This document shows positions 18,440-27,143 of a DNA stretch of 64,000 bases, one piece after another (the first letter of the stretch is position 1; every line of letters starts with the position of its first letter). Under the pieces are notes generated by a model that was not told the DNA's origin, made no database searches, and saw nothing but the letters and a program-made list of their open reading frames with translations. Origin of the DNA: Bacillota bacterium. Its GTDB lineage: Bacteria; Bacillota; Clostridia; Tissierellales; Sedimentibacteraceae. Both the position numbers and the translations under genes were made by a program. Location: contig JAEWJT010000020.1 in NCBI GenBank assembly GCA_023386345.1, positions 186,001 to 250,000 of the forward strand. The letters run 5' to 3'.

Positions 18440-19312
18440 TTATTTAGGTATAACTCTTATCCATGTTTCACAATAACACATGCCGTCTTCTGCTTCCAAA
18501 TACAGCTCAAATTCATAACCATCTACCTTAGTATAATTTGCGGTAGGAAGCCAATCCGTATATACACGCTTTACGAGATTTTGTATAATGCTTGGCGTTG
18601 TTTGTTCATGCTTATATTTCTCGGATTTGAAAATAGCCCATGTAGCTGAAGGAACATCAACTTGTGTATAGCCATTAGACTTACTATTTTTTGTTTTAAA
18701 TGCACAAATCATATAAGGAAATGTATTATTCCCTGTTTGCTTATAATCACAAACTGAGTGAACACGTCCCCCATCATTTGTAGAAGCTTCAAGTTTATCA
18801 AGTTGACCGTCATTCATACAGTCTTGCCAAAATTTTGGAATATCCTTTAAATTGCTGCCATTTTCTGTAGTAAAGATTTCTTCAATTCCATAAACAGAAA
18901 ATGCCTCTTTGCTTTCAATTCTGTAATCCATTGCTATATCTCCTTTTATAGTTAGTAGAAATGTGATGCGAGGAAATGATTTTAGCTCTGTTCCTTCCTT
19001 ACGGGCAACTGAGGGTGACACACCATTAATCTCTTTAAACGCGCGCGCAAACGCCTCAGGAGATTCGTAACCATATTTTAACGCAATATCTATAACTTTA
19101 GAATTACTGTTTTGCAATTCAAAGGCAGCTAAAGTTATTCGTCGTCTGCGTATATATTCATGCACAGATATATTAGTAACAATAGAAAATGTACGTTGAA
19201 AATTTATTGCTGATTGCCCAACAATCAAAGATATTTTTTCAAAATCAACATTTTCAAGCAAATTATCCTCAATATAGTTAATCGCTTGGTTCATACGCTC
19301 ATGCCAGTTCAT
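18440..19312 (-). CDS. AraC family transcriptional regulator with GyrI-like effector domain
   Basis: A 290-residue regulator. The N-terminal AraC-type double HTH (about residues 1-110) includes FEKISLIVGQSAINFQRTFSIVTNISVHEYIRRRRITLAAFEL and the second helix set VIDIALKYGYESPEAFARAFKEINGVSPS. The C-terminal half is a GyrI/SOUL-like small-molecule domain ending GYEFELYLEAEDGMCYCETWIRVIPK. This Rob/SoxS-BmrR-type layout usually senses hydrophobic or toxic compounds. The start is placed at 19312 because AGAGGTG precedes it; a longer frame begins at 19357. It probably controls the adjacent nitroreductase gene. Confidence 0.9.
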   Translation of the reverse strand: MNWHERMNQAINYIEDNLLENVDFEKISLIVGQSAINFQRTFSIVTNISVHEYIRRRRITLAAFELQNSNSKVIDIALKYGYESPEAFARAFKEINGVSPSVARKEGTELKSFPRITFLLTIKGDIAMDYRIESKEAFSVYGIEEIFTTENGSNLKDIPKFWQDCMNDGQLDKLEASTNDGGRVHSVCDYKQTGNNTFPYMICAFKTKNSKSNGYTQVDVPSATWAIFKSEKYKHEQTTPSIIQNLVKRVYTDWLPTANYTKVDGYEFELYLEAEDGMCYCETWIRVIPK

Positions 19313-19503
19313 TTCGCACCTCTTTTCTTTATATAAAAGTATAGCAGATTTAATCATTATAAACCTTGCAGAAAATAGTTCATTTGTGCAAGATATAATA
19401 CAAATACTATACTCTTTAATATAATAAAAAGCAATACTTCATCATATAAAATTAATAATGATTGTTTATTACTTTATAGAATTCATAGTAAAATTTCAAT
19501 ATT

Positions 19504-19542
19504 AAAAAAAGACCTACCAAAGATTTTCGCTTTGATAAGCCT
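19504..19542 (-). terminator. rho-independent terminator of the catabolic operon
   Basis: Read on the minus strand: AAGGCTTATCAAAG, a short loop, CTTTGGTAGGTCTT and a run of T. The stem has two mismatches. It lies just past the thiolase stop codon, at the end of the four-gene operon. Confidence 0.75.
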
Positions 19543-19551
19543 TTAATAATA

Positions 19552-20712
19552 TTAAATATTTTCTAAGGCAAGAGACATTCCTTGACCTCCGCCTATACAT
19601 AAAGTAATTAAACCTGTTTGAGCGTTTCTGCGTTTCATTTCATGAATTATTTTTACAGCAAGAACTGAGCCGGTTGCACCTGTTGGGTGTCCTAGAGCTA
19701 TTGCTCCTCCGTTTACATTTACCTTATCTACATCAAGATTTAATTCCTTGATTACTGCTAAACTTTGAGCTGCAAAGGCTTCATTTAATTCAATCAAATC
19801 GAAATCTGACAATTTCATACCTGTTTTTTTCAAAAGAAGTCTGGTTGAAGGAACTGGCCCTATTCCCATAATATCTGGCTCACAGCCTGCTGATGCCCAG
19901 CCTATTACTCTTGCTAATGGTTTTAATCCAAGCTCTTTCGCCTTAGCTTCACTCATTAGAAGAAGTGCAGCTCCGGCATCATTTATCGTGGATGAATTTC
20001 CGGCGGTTACCGTTCCACCCTCTTTGAATGTAGGTCTTAATTTTGCAAGCCCTTCTAAGCTTGTATCAGGTCTAATTCCTTCATCCTTTGTGATGATTTT
20101 TATATCTTTTTTAATTTTAACTTCTACAGGAACAATTTCTTTATCGAAATATCCATTTTCTTGAGCAAATTTCGCCTTTTGTTGGCTGGTAAAAGCAAAT
20201 TTATCCTGTTCTTCTCTGCTTATATTATATTTGTCTGAAAGGCGTTCTGCTGTCATTCCCATGCCTTCAAGAAGTGAAGTCAACAAGTCCTCGGTTTTTT
20301 GATCTCCCATTCTAAAGCCTTGTCTTGCATTTCTTATAATATATGGAATTCTGGTCATGTTTTCCATTCCACCGGCAAGTATTACATCATATTCTCCAGA
20401 GCTAATCAGAGATGATGCAAGAGATATACTCTTTAGACTTGATGCGCAGTTTTTATTTACTGTAAAAGCAGGAACACTTATTGGAAGTCCAGCTTCTAAC
20501 AAAGCCTCTCTGGCAGGATTGCCTTTTGGATCAGTTCCTGCTATATGTCCTATTATGACCTCATCAATTATTGATGAATCTATATTTGCTCTTTTGATAG
20601 CTTCTTTTATTGCTATAGCACCTAAGGTTTGAGCCTTTAAGCCTGAAAATGCTCCCATAAATGAGCCTATGGCTGTTCTTGCAGCACTAACAATAACTAC
20701 ATTATTAATCAT
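19552..20712 (-). CDS. thlA: thiolase (acetyl-CoA C-acetyltransferase)
   Basis: A 386-residue degradative-type thiolase. The acyl-accepting Cys lies in [16 protein letters not shown], the conserved [16 protein letters not shown] and [17 protein letters not shown] carry the active-site His, and [17 protein letters not shown] holds the second catalytic Cys. It condenses or cleaves acetoacetyl-CoA and acetyl-CoA. As the last gene of the operon it could cleave acetoacetyl-CoA formed from acetoacetate released by the neighbouring BKACE enzyme, but no CoA-transferase is encoded in the operon. AGGTAATTT lies before the ATG. Confidence 0.93.
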   Translation of the reverse strand: MINNVVIVSAARTAIGSFMGAFSGLKAQTLGAIAIKEAIKRANIDSSIIDEVIIGHIAGTDPKGNPAREALLEAGLPISVPAFTVNKNCASSLKSISLASSLISSGEYDVILAGGMENMTRIPYIIRNARQGFRMGDQKTEDLLTSLLEGMGMTAERLSDKYNISREEQDKFAFTSQQKAKFAQENGYFDKEIVPVEVKIKKDIKIITKDEGIRPDTSLEGLAKLRPTFKEGGTVTAGNSSTINDAGAALLLMSEAKAKELGLKPLARVIGWASAGCEPDIMGIGPVPSTRLLLKKTGMKLSDFDLIELNEAFAAQSLAVIKELNLDVDKVNVNGGAIALGHPTGATGSVLAVKIIHEMKRRNAQTGLITLCIGGGQGMSLALENI

Positions 20713-20766
20713 AAATTACCTCCATTATGCCAATTGAAAAAATTCCGTTTGGATAAGAAAATATTT

Positions 20767-21582
20767 CTATTTAAGACCTAAAATTTCTCTAGCGTCATTT
20801 GGCGTTGCAACTTCATTGCCAGCCTCTCTGACTATATTGGCAGCTCTTGTAACTAATTGTTCGTTTGTAGCCAATACGCCAGGCTTTAAATATAGGTTAT
20901 CTTCCAAACCAACCCTTATATGTCCACCCATTGCGATAGCTGTAAGCATTATAGGAACATGACCTTTGCCTATTCCAAATGCTGACCATGTTGAGTCCGG
21001 TGGCAATAAACTCTTTAAATAAACTAAATTTTCAACTGTAGCAGCACTTCCGCCTGCTGCACCAAGAGCAAATTGATAATGTTGAGTTCCTTTTAAAACA
21101 CCTTTTTTAAGGTAGTAAAAAGAATTATATATCATACCTGCATCAAATATTTCTATCTCAGGCTTTACATTGTACTCCTGCATAGTGAGTCCAAGCTCTT
21201 CCAAAAACTTTGGATGATTGATAAACAAAGCATTGTGCATCCAGTTCATACTTCCGCAGTCATATGAAGCCATCTCAGGTTTTACTGTTTTCAAATGTGC
21301 TTGTCTTGTTTCGTCCGTAGCATATATATCACCTGATGTTGTACAGTTTATAACTATATTGCATTTTTCTCTGATTAGTTTTACAGTTTCTTCGAATTTT
21401 TTCGTGTCCATTGTTCCGTTGCCAGCATCATCTCTCATGTGAATATGCGCTATAGCAGCTCCGGCAAGATAGCATTTGTATACATCATCTGCAATCTCCT
21501 GTGGAGTTAACGGAATATTAGGATTTTGTTCCTTTTTAGGCCATGCACCCGTAGTTGCTACTGTTATTATTGTCTTTGCCAT
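20767..21582 (-). CDS. beta-keto acid cleavage enzyme (BKACE, DUF849 family; 3-keto-5-aminohexanoate cleavage enzyme-like)
   Basis: A 271-residue TIM-barrel zinc enzyme. TGAWPKKEQNPNIPLTPQEIADDVYKCYLAGAAIAHIHMRDD carries the metal-binding His pair (HIH), and GGHIRVGLEDNLYLKPG is the distal signature of the family. These enzymes react a beta-keto acid with acetyl-CoA to give acetoacetate and a new acyl-CoA. The founding member Kce acts in lysine fermentation, but no other lysine-pathway gene (kamA, kamDE, kdd, kal) is near, so the substrate here is open. The start codon shares TAATG with the stop of the symporter gene, giving translational coupling. Confidence 0.9.
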   Translation of the reverse strand: MAKTIITVATTGAWPKKEQNPNIPLTPQEIADDVYKCYLAGAAIAHIHMRDDAGNGTMDTKKFEETVKLIREKCNIVINCTTSGDIYATDETRQAHLKTVKPEMASYDCGSMNWMHNALFINHPKFLEELGLTMQEYNVKPEIEIFDAGMIYNSFYYLKKGVLKGTQHYQFALGAAGGSAATVENLVYLKSLLPPDSTWSAFGIGKGHVPIMLTAIAMGGHIRVGLEDNLYLKPGVLATNEQLVTRAANIVREAGNEVATPNDAREILGLK

Positions 21583-23561
21583 TATAAAACTCCTTCCATT
21601 GAGGAATATTTTTGAAGAATAGAATTTCCTTTATCTGTTAATTTAACAAGTCTTCTGAACATTCCTGTTTCTTTTACATAACCTCTCCTAGATAAGTGAG
21701 AAATCATACTTGACATTTGGAGAGAGCTCATTTTATACTCTTTTGCAAATGTTCCTATTTTTTCAGGATTACTCTTTGAAAGCTCAATAAATTTAATATA
21801 TTTAGTATTTAAATTATCAGCTAAAAGTTTAGTTTCAACATCATTAAGCACTGGTAAAACTTCATTTGCTTTATCTGTAATTGCGAATGTAAAGAATTTG
21901 CTGCCTGTCAAGCCAGCTCTTTCAATGTATCCACCTCTATCTAATTTTTCAATTGATAAACCAGATACATTTGAGTCAACGCTAAGACCATCATTTATAT
22001 CAGCTAAATACTGATGACCTACTCTTATCATTTCCAGTACTTTTAAGTCAAAATCATCTAATTTAACTTTTTCACGATTATTCTTATCAGCTTTTCTGTT
22101 CCAGCCATTTCTAGAATAGTAATTAGCAGGAGTTGCAAGTGCAACGATAACTCCAACAACTAAAGAAACAACAAATCCTACTATTGCCATATGAGTCCAT
22201 TGACCGATATTAAATATTTTTGTTAGCTCTAGTATTGTTAAAACAATCATTGTCAACATACCTGCAAGTGCTCCCCAGTATGCTCCTTTTGCATTAAATC
22301 TAGGCCAGAAAGCTCCAAGTACAAGAAGTACAGCAGGAGGAGTAAGCCATGCGTTAGCAAATGCAAATAGGTAAGTAGGTCCACCTGGGAAGAATGTCAT
22401 AACCCATGTAATTATGATAATCAAAGCCATTGAAACCTTACTTGCTTTTAGTGTTTTTTCTGGAGATGCTTGTTTGTTAATCATTCTCTTGTAGATGTCA
22501 CGAGTAGCTGTTGATGTAGCTCCCATAGCAGAAGTCGAAGCAGTTGACAATGCAGCTGCAGAAGCTCCAACTATAAAGAGTGAACCCAAAATCGGAGTTA
22601 TTGATTTTGCTATGACTCCGTATGCAGCTGTATGTGCTATTTTACCACCTAAAAGCGTGAATGATTCAGGCATTATTGTTCCAGCATAAATTCCAATTAT
22701 TGATAGAGGAATCATAAATACAACTATTAAATATATTGAACCAAAAGTATAAGATTTTTGAGCAACACTTTCATTTCTACAAGATGCCATTTTTATCCAG
22801 TAGTAATTATTTCCCCAAACAAGTGCAGTACCAAACAATATTAAGAAAGTTAATGCACTAGGATATTTGAGTGTTAACATAGGCATTTGAGCACCCGCTA
22901 AACCAGTATTTACCCAGTTTCCACCTTTCCAAGTGTTAAAGAAATCAAATCCGCCATATTTATTTATTAAAATTCCAAGGAAAACCGGAACTGCGATAGT
23001 TCCTATTACAACTTGAATAAAGTCAGTGATTGTTGTTGCCCACATTCCACTCATAGTAGCAAATATCAATATAACCAAGAATGCAGCACCTGTGATTATA
23101 AATACTGGCCAACCTGTATAACCAGATACTATAGATGATAATGAAGTTACGTTATTTGCAAGTATACCACACATACCTATAACAGAAGTAATTGCAACAA
23201 GTCCTCTAACCTTACCGTTATATCTTGTTTCAAAGTATTCAGGAAGCGTTTGAGCTCCACTTCTACGTATAAATTTAGAGAAGATATTAGCATATACCAT
23301 GAGTCCGGCTAAAGAATATATAACTCCCCAAATTATACCGCCCTGAACACCGTAAAGAATTGAAAATCCAGGTGCAAGAGTAATACTTGTTCCAGCAAAG
23401 CCTATAGCTACAACACCCAAGGTATTGATTGGGGTGCTTATTTGTCTGCCGGCAAGAATATAGTCATCAGTATCAGTTACCCATTTCTTAGCAATGAAGC
23501 CAGCGCCTATTAATAGTCCGACAAAAATTACTGCGTAAATTCCAAAAATAATATTAGTCAT
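21582..23561 (-). CDS. sodium:solute symporter family protein with C-terminal tandem winged-helix domain
   Basis: A 659-residue protein. Residues 1 to about 480 form an SSS-family transporter with about 13 spans, for example GVVAIGFAGTSITLAPGFSILYGVQGG and SAAALSTASTSAMGATSTATRDIY, the latter covering the Na+-site region. From about residue 500 to the end the sequence is soluble and reads as two winged-helix units. The first is LKVLEMIRVGHQYLADI followed by LSIEKLDRGGYIERAG; the second is IGTFAKEYKMSSLQMSSMISHLSRRGYVKETGMFRRLVKLTDKG. Plain SSS carriers lack such a tail. Transport substrate unknown; the operon suggests an organic or amino acid. The last base of its stop codon overlaps the next gene. 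Confidence 0.88.
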   Translation of the reverse strand: MTNIIFGIYAVIFVGLLIGAGFIAKKWVTDTDDYILAGRQISTPINTLGVVAIGFAGTSITLAPGFSILYGVQGGIIWGVIYSLAGLMVYANIFSKFIRRSGAQTLPEYFETRYNGKVRGLVAITSVIGMCGILANNVTSLSSIVSGYTGWPVFIITGAAFLVILIFATMSGMWATTITDFIQVVIGTIAVPVFLGILINKYGGFDFFNTWKGGNWVNTGLAGAQMPMLTLKYPSALTFLILFGTALVWGNNYYWIKMASCRNESVAQKSYTFGSIYLIVVFMIPLSIIGIYAGTIMPESFTLLGGKIAHTAAYGVIAKSITPILGSLFIVGASAAALSTASTSAMGATSTATRDIYKRMINKQASPEKTLKASKVSMALIIIITWVMTFFPGGPTYLFAFANAWLTPPAVLLVLGAFWPRFNAKGAYWGALAGMLTMIVLTILELTKIFNIGQWTHMAIVGFVVSLVVGVIVALATPANYYSRNGWNRKADKNNREKVKLDDFDLKVLEMIRVGHQYLADINDGLSVDSNVSGLSIEKLDRGGYIERAGLTGSKFFTFAITDKANEVLPVLNDVETKLLADNLNTKYIKFIELSKSNPEKIGTFAKEYKMSSLQMSSMISHLSRRGYVKETGMFRRLVKLTDKGNSILQKYSSMEGVL

Positions 23562-23601
23562 TTTAAATCCTCCTTATAGATTTAAGTTTAAATTAAATTT
23601 T

Positions 23602-24372
23602 TTATTCTTCTACAAATGCAACCGCTCTAATCCAGCCTGCACTTGCTTTCTTAATCTTGAATGGGAAGCAGAAAAATTTACTTCCTGTTATTGGCAAAGC
23701 TTCTAAGTTAGTCAATTTTTCAATATGACAATATGCTTCTTCAATCCCTGCTCTGTGAGCCTCCCAAATGATATCCTTGTTTTTAGTTTCAGAAAACTCT
23801 TTTCCTATATATGGGAGAGGTCTATCCCAGCTCCATCCATCAGTACCTACTACTCTAACACCTTGTTTAATAAGCCATAAAGTTGCTTCCTTTGACATGC
23901 CACAGCCAGAAACTAAGTATTCTTTAGTTCCCCATTTTTTACTTGCTCCAGTATTTACAAGAACGATATCCTTTGGCTGTAATTTATAATTTATTTTGTT
24001 AAAATACTCTACAAAATCTGCTACTTCAACCTTGTATCCATCTGGCTTATCTCTGAAATCAACTACTACTGCGTGTCCATAAAACCAATCTAGCGGCACT
24101 TCATCAATAGTCCATGCACGTTCTCCACCATTCATTGTTGGATAATAATGATATGGAGCATCAATGTGAGTCCCTGAATGTGTTGATAATTTAATAAATT
24201 CAATTGCCCATCCATTTCCTTCTGGCAAGTCATCAACTGTTGCATCACCGAAATAAGCTGTCATTTCCTCTGCTGTGTCCTTATGGTTTCTATATTCAAT
24301 ATAAGGAATTTGTGGTGGTGGATCACTTGGAATTCCACTTTCTAAGCTTATACTTAAATCTACAATCTTCAT
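23602..24372 (-). CDS. cyclase family protein (kynurenine formamidase-like metal hydrolase)
   Basis: A 256-residue protein of the cyclase/arylformamidase family. The metal-binding signature STHSGTHIDAPYHYYP (HxGTHxDxP) is present, as is a strong core DIVLVNTGASKKWGT and VRVVGTDGWSWDRPL. Members hydrolyse amide or ester bonds in N-formylkynurenine, isatin or creatinine-like compounds, or process cyclic substrates. As first gene of the sigma-54 operon it likely opens or deacylates the imported compound before the BKACE step; this is inference. GGAGG precedes the ATG. Confidence 0.9.
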   Translation of the reverse strand: MKIVDLSISLESGIPSDPPPQIPYIEYRNHKDTAEEMTAYFGDATVDDLPEGNGWAIEFIKLSTHSGTHIDAPYHYYPTMNGGERAWTIDEVPLDWFYGHAVVVDFRDKPDGYKVEVADFVEYFNKINYKLQPKDIVLVNTGASKKWGTKEYLVSGCGMSKEATLWLIKQGVRVVGTDGWSWDRPLPYIGKEFSETKNKDIIWEAHRAGIEEAYCHIEKLTNLEALPITGSKFFCFPFKIKKASAGWIRAVAFVEE

Positions 24373-24463
24373 TTTTTTATTTTCCTCCTAAAAGTAAATT
24401 TTATTACTATTCCCTAATATAGATAATAAAATTATTATTGCGATTTATTATCATAATCTTATT

Positions 24464-24482
24464 AAAGCAACAAATGTGCCAA
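24464..24482 (-). promoter_or_regulatory. sigma-54 (RpoN) promoter of the catabolic operon
   Basis: On the minus strand the sequence is TTGGCACATTTGTTGCTTT, matching the -24/-12 consensus TGGCAC-N5-TTGCT with the required ten bases between GG and GC. It lies about 90 bp before the cyclase-family gene. The divergent-looking regulator gene upstream is a sigma-54 activator with the same orientation. This is one of the clearest regulatory sites in the window. Confidence 0.9.
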
Positions 24483-24593
24483 CTAATAAATTTATGTAAA
24501 AATAAATTATTAATATATAGGTTGAAAATTAAAAATTGTTGAAGTTACAACAATAAATCGATATATAGTTTTTGAAAATTTTAAATTAAAATA

Positions 24594-24630
24594 AAACAGC
24601 CTGTATACATATAAGTATTCAGACTGTTTT
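24594..24630 (-). terminator. rho-independent terminator of the sigma-54 regulator gene
   Basis: On the minus strand, complementary arms AAACAGTCTGAATAC and GTATACAGGCTGTTT around a six-base loop, followed by a T-rich tail. It separates the regulator transcript from the downstream catabolic operon promoter. Confidence 0.85.
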
Positions 24631-24633
24631 TAG

Positions 24634-24741
24634 TGTAAACAAATATTTACATAAAATAGTTTTTGATTGTCGATTTTTCTAATAAAATAAGCTTTTTTCT
24701 GTCAATATGTAAACTTTAGTTGACGTAAATAAAAATTTACA
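24634..24741 (-). promoter_or_regulatory. probable upstream activator sites (repeated TGTAAA-N6-TTTACA dyad)
   Basis: A perfect dyad TGTAAA-N6-TTTACA at 24634-24651. A second copy with one mismatch (CGTAAA-N6-TTTACA) at 24724-24741, exactly 90 bp away. A degenerate third copy (TGTAAA-N6-TTGACG) at 24709-24726. They lie 150-260 bp upstream of the sigma-54 promoter, the usual range for enhancer sites, and the distal copies overlap the end of the regulator gene. Confidence 0.6.
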
Positions 24742-26104
24742 TAATTTCGTATTGTTCAAGTTTTTTATATAACATAGTTCTTGAAATCCCAAGCTCTTTA
24801 GCACACTTGGTTTTATTGTTGTTATTTTTTTCTAAACTTTTTATAATTATTTCTTTTTCTGTATCGCTCTTTGCTAATTTTAAAGGTAGTATTTCTCGGT
24901 TGCTAATACTGTGCTTTAGCATTTTATTTTGAAAATATTCATCAAAATGGTTTGAATTTAATTTGCCAGACAGGGCCATATTCATTGCACGTTCTATAAC
25001 ATTTTGCAATTCTCTAACATTTCCAGGCCAATCATAATTCATCAGCCTGTCGATTGAACTTGAGCTAATACCTTGCACATTCAAGCCGAGCTGAAAATTT
25101 AACTTACCTATCATGTTTTCTATAAGTAAAGGTATATCTTCTTTTCTTTCTCTTAGAGATGGAATTTTTATATTTATTACATTTAATCTATAATATAGGT
25201 CTTCTCTAAAAGTTTTATCTTTAATCATTTTTTCAAGACAGGTATTTGTAGCTACGATTAATCTTGTATTTATTGGGATGCTATTCTTCCCACCAATTTT
25301 TTCAATTTCTTTTTCCTGCAAAACTCTAAGTAGCTTTGGCTGAGCAACTGTTGATAATTGATTAATTTCATCAAGAAACAAAGTCCCCTCATTAGCCATC
25401 TCAAACTTTCCTTGCTTGCCTTCTCTTTTAGCTCCAGTAAATGCTCCGTATTCATATCCAAATAGCTCAGATTCAAATAATTCAGAAGGTATTGCTGCAC
25501 AGTTGACCTTAATTAAAGGTTTAATAGAACGAACGCTTAAATCATGTATAGAATTTGCTACTAATTCCTTTCCCACTCCGGTTTCACCTTCAATTAAAAC
25601 ATTAGATGATGAATGTGCCGCCCTTTTAATCTGTTCTTTTAAATTAATAATTGCACTGCTTTTACCAATAATGTCATCAATGTTATATTTAGATTTACGC
25701 AGCTTGCTGAGTTCTTGCTGATAATACTGCAGTTCTTGCTTCATTTCATTGAGTTTATCTGCAAATTGGACAGCTTTTTCTTCTGTATTAAAAATTATAT
25801 AAATAAATCCGGCAACAACCTCGTCATTTATTATGATAGGGATATAGTTACAGAAGCTTTGTCTGTTTCCTTTTCCTTTTGTTGGTATTGGAATTCCTAT
25901 TATAGGTTTTTTTGTTTCCAACGCTTCGTGGATTTTTGTTGTAGGAACAAGGTCTCTAACAAACTTTCCTTTGACATTTTCAAGTTTTGTGCCGAAATAT
26001 TCTTCCCAAGATTTCGTCACATACACATATCTACCGTCTTTATCTGTTATAACCGCACCATCTAGCTGCTCCACGATCATTCTATAAACATTATTTTCCA
26101 ACAT
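24737..26104 (-). CDS. sigma-54 interaction domain-containing PAS transcriptional activator
   Basis: A 455-residue bacterial enhancer-binding protein. An N-terminal PAS sensor (about residues 5-120) is followed by a coiled-coil linker (LNEMKQELQYYQQELSKLRK). The AAA+ domain has Walker A GETGVGKE, the sigma-54 contact loop GAFTGA and TLFLDEINQL. A C-terminal Fis-type HTH follows (NNNNKTKCAKELGISRTMLYKKLEQY). It presumably activates the neighbouring sigma-54 operon in response to a ligand bound by PAS. The start is set at ATG 26104 with AAAGG 11 bases upstream; GTG 26113 is nearer to that site than is usable. Confidence 0.93.
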   Translation of the reverse strand: MLENNVYRMIVEQLDGAVITDKDGRYVYVTKSWEEYFGTKLENVKGKFVRDLVPTTKIHEALETKKPIIGIPIPTKGKGNRQSFCNYIPIIINDEVVAGFIYIIFNTEEKAVQFADKLNEMKQELQYYQQELSKLRKSKYNIDDIIGKSSAIINLKEQIKRAAHSSSNVLIEGETGVGKELVANSIHDLSVRSIKPLIKVNCAAIPSELFESELFGYEYGAFTGAKREGKQGKFEMANEGTLFLDEINQLSTVAQPKLLRVLQEKEIEKIGGKNSIPINTRLIVATNTCLEKMIKDKTFREDLYYRLNVINIKIPSLRERKEDIPLLIENMIGKLNFQLGLNVQGISSSSIDRLMNYDWPGNVRELQNVIERAMNMALSGKLNSNHFDEYFQNKMLKHSISNREILPLKLAKSDTEKEIIIKSLEKNNNNKTKCAKELGISRTMLYKKLEQYEIM

Positions 26105-26255
26105 ATACTGCACATCCTTTATTAAAAAGTTGCTATGAAACTTTCACTGTATATCAGTTTGAGAAACATTTAAAATCCATCTATTATAAGTAGACATCCA
26201 AATTTTAATAAATATTATCACAATGTATTTAGAATGTAAAGAGCTATTTTAAATA

Positions 26256-26777
26256 TTACCCATTGCTGTGTTCATTAGAATTATTGAGCCTAACCTTATA
26301 TTTTGCTATAGCCTTGAAATCCTTTTTCTCTTCATATGTCATATCGCGAAATGGAATGATTATTTTACCTAAAGTATCAATATATGAATAAATTGTTGTT
26401 TCATTGCAATTCTCTCCGCCAAATCCATCTTCATCTTCAAAGTATCTTCCATCAGGATATAATGTCCAGCAAAGCTCTGCAATTCCATCTTCAAATCTTC
26501 CAAAAGAAAACCCATATCTTGTTGAAAGACGATGTGCGTTTTCAGGGTTTTCAAGTAAATCAACTCTATTAAAATCAATATCTTCCTCATTAATATGGAC
26601 AAGAATACCGTCCTTATTCATAATCATTACTTCTATATTATGAATTGTATTTTTTAATATTATCTCCCCATCTTTTGTATAGATAATAGTTACTCCATCC
26701 TCATAATTAATTACATTATCAGACTTAGGACTTTCTACACCTAATAACATTTTTGAAAGCCAATTTAATATACCCAT
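26256..26777 (-). CDS. 173-aa protein with WG-repeat-like C-terminus, last gene of the HerA-Hsp70 operon
   Basis: No family was recognised with certainty. The N-terminus MGILNWLSKMLLG is a short amphipathic stretch that resembles the start of the 266-aa protein of the same operon (MGIFKNWSWKS). Residues about 30-90 look like beta strands. The C-terminal part FGRFEDGIAELCWTLYPDGRYFED and YSYIDTLGKIIIPFRD recalls WG (KWG) repeats, whose consensus is a GLA-x-V segment followed by ID-x-x-GK-I-VIP. The start at 26777 has AAAGGAG 11 bases upstream; the longer frame would need a TTG. Acidic overall. It may bind another component of the operon. Confidence 0.7.
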   Translation of the reverse strand: MGILNWLSKMLLGVESPKSDNVINYEDGVTIIYTKDGEIILKNTIHNIEVMIMNKDGILVHINEEDIDFNRVDLLENPENAHRLSTRYGFSFGRFEDGIAELCWTLYPDGRYFEDEDGFGGENCNETTIYSYIDTLGKIIIPFRDMTYEEKKDFKAIAKYKVRLNNSNEHSNG

Positions 26778-26836
26778 ATATTTTCTTACTCCTTTCAAGC
26801 TTTTGATAAATGCAATAAATTTCCATTATGTGCAAA

Positions 26837-27127
26837 CTACTTAATTCCTTTTAAAAGTGCTTTCTTCGCTTCTTCTGGTTCTCTTTTAAGCCAATCTAAT
26901 GTCAAAAATGCTCCGACCTCAGTCATTTTATACTTATCAATTAACATCTTGACAGTGTAACCGCCAACTTCTATATCAGACAATTCACCACTCTCAAACC
27001 ATCTCTCAAGCTCTTTATATACTTCTAAATCAAGTTTTCTAACTTTTTCAAGTGTTCTTTCAACCATAAAGGCTGGATAATCATATTCTTCAACTAAATA
27101 ATCCTTTAATTTTTTCTCATCTATCAT
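26837..27127 (-). CDS. small acidic helical protein of unknown function
   Basis: A 96-residue, highly charged and probably all-helical protein (KKLKDYLVEEYDYPAFMVERTLEKVRKL, then WFESGELSDIEVGGYTVKMLIDKYKMT). No membrane span, signal peptide or catalytic motif. It lies 16 bases after the HExxH gene, with an AGGAGG-like site before the ATG, so it is very likely cotranscribed. A small helical protein next to a possible protease could be an inhibitor or adaptor, but nothing in the sequence proves this. Confidence 0.7.
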   Translation of the reverse strand: MIDEKKLKDYLVEEYDYPAFMVERTLEKVRKLDLEVYKELERWFESGELSDIEVGGYTVKMLIDKYKMTEVGAFLTLDWLKREPEEAKKALLKGIK

Positions 27128-27143
27128 TTTAATTACCTCCTAA

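Noticed and set aside
19552..24372. Lysine fermentation cluster
   Set aside because: Only a Kce-like gene and a thiolase are present; the aminomutases, the dehydrogenase and the ammonia-lyase expected in that pathway are absent.
24709..24726. Third activator dyad listed as a separate strong site
   Set aside because: Only four of six bases match in the second half and it overlaps the neighbouring dyad, so it is mentioned only as degenerate.
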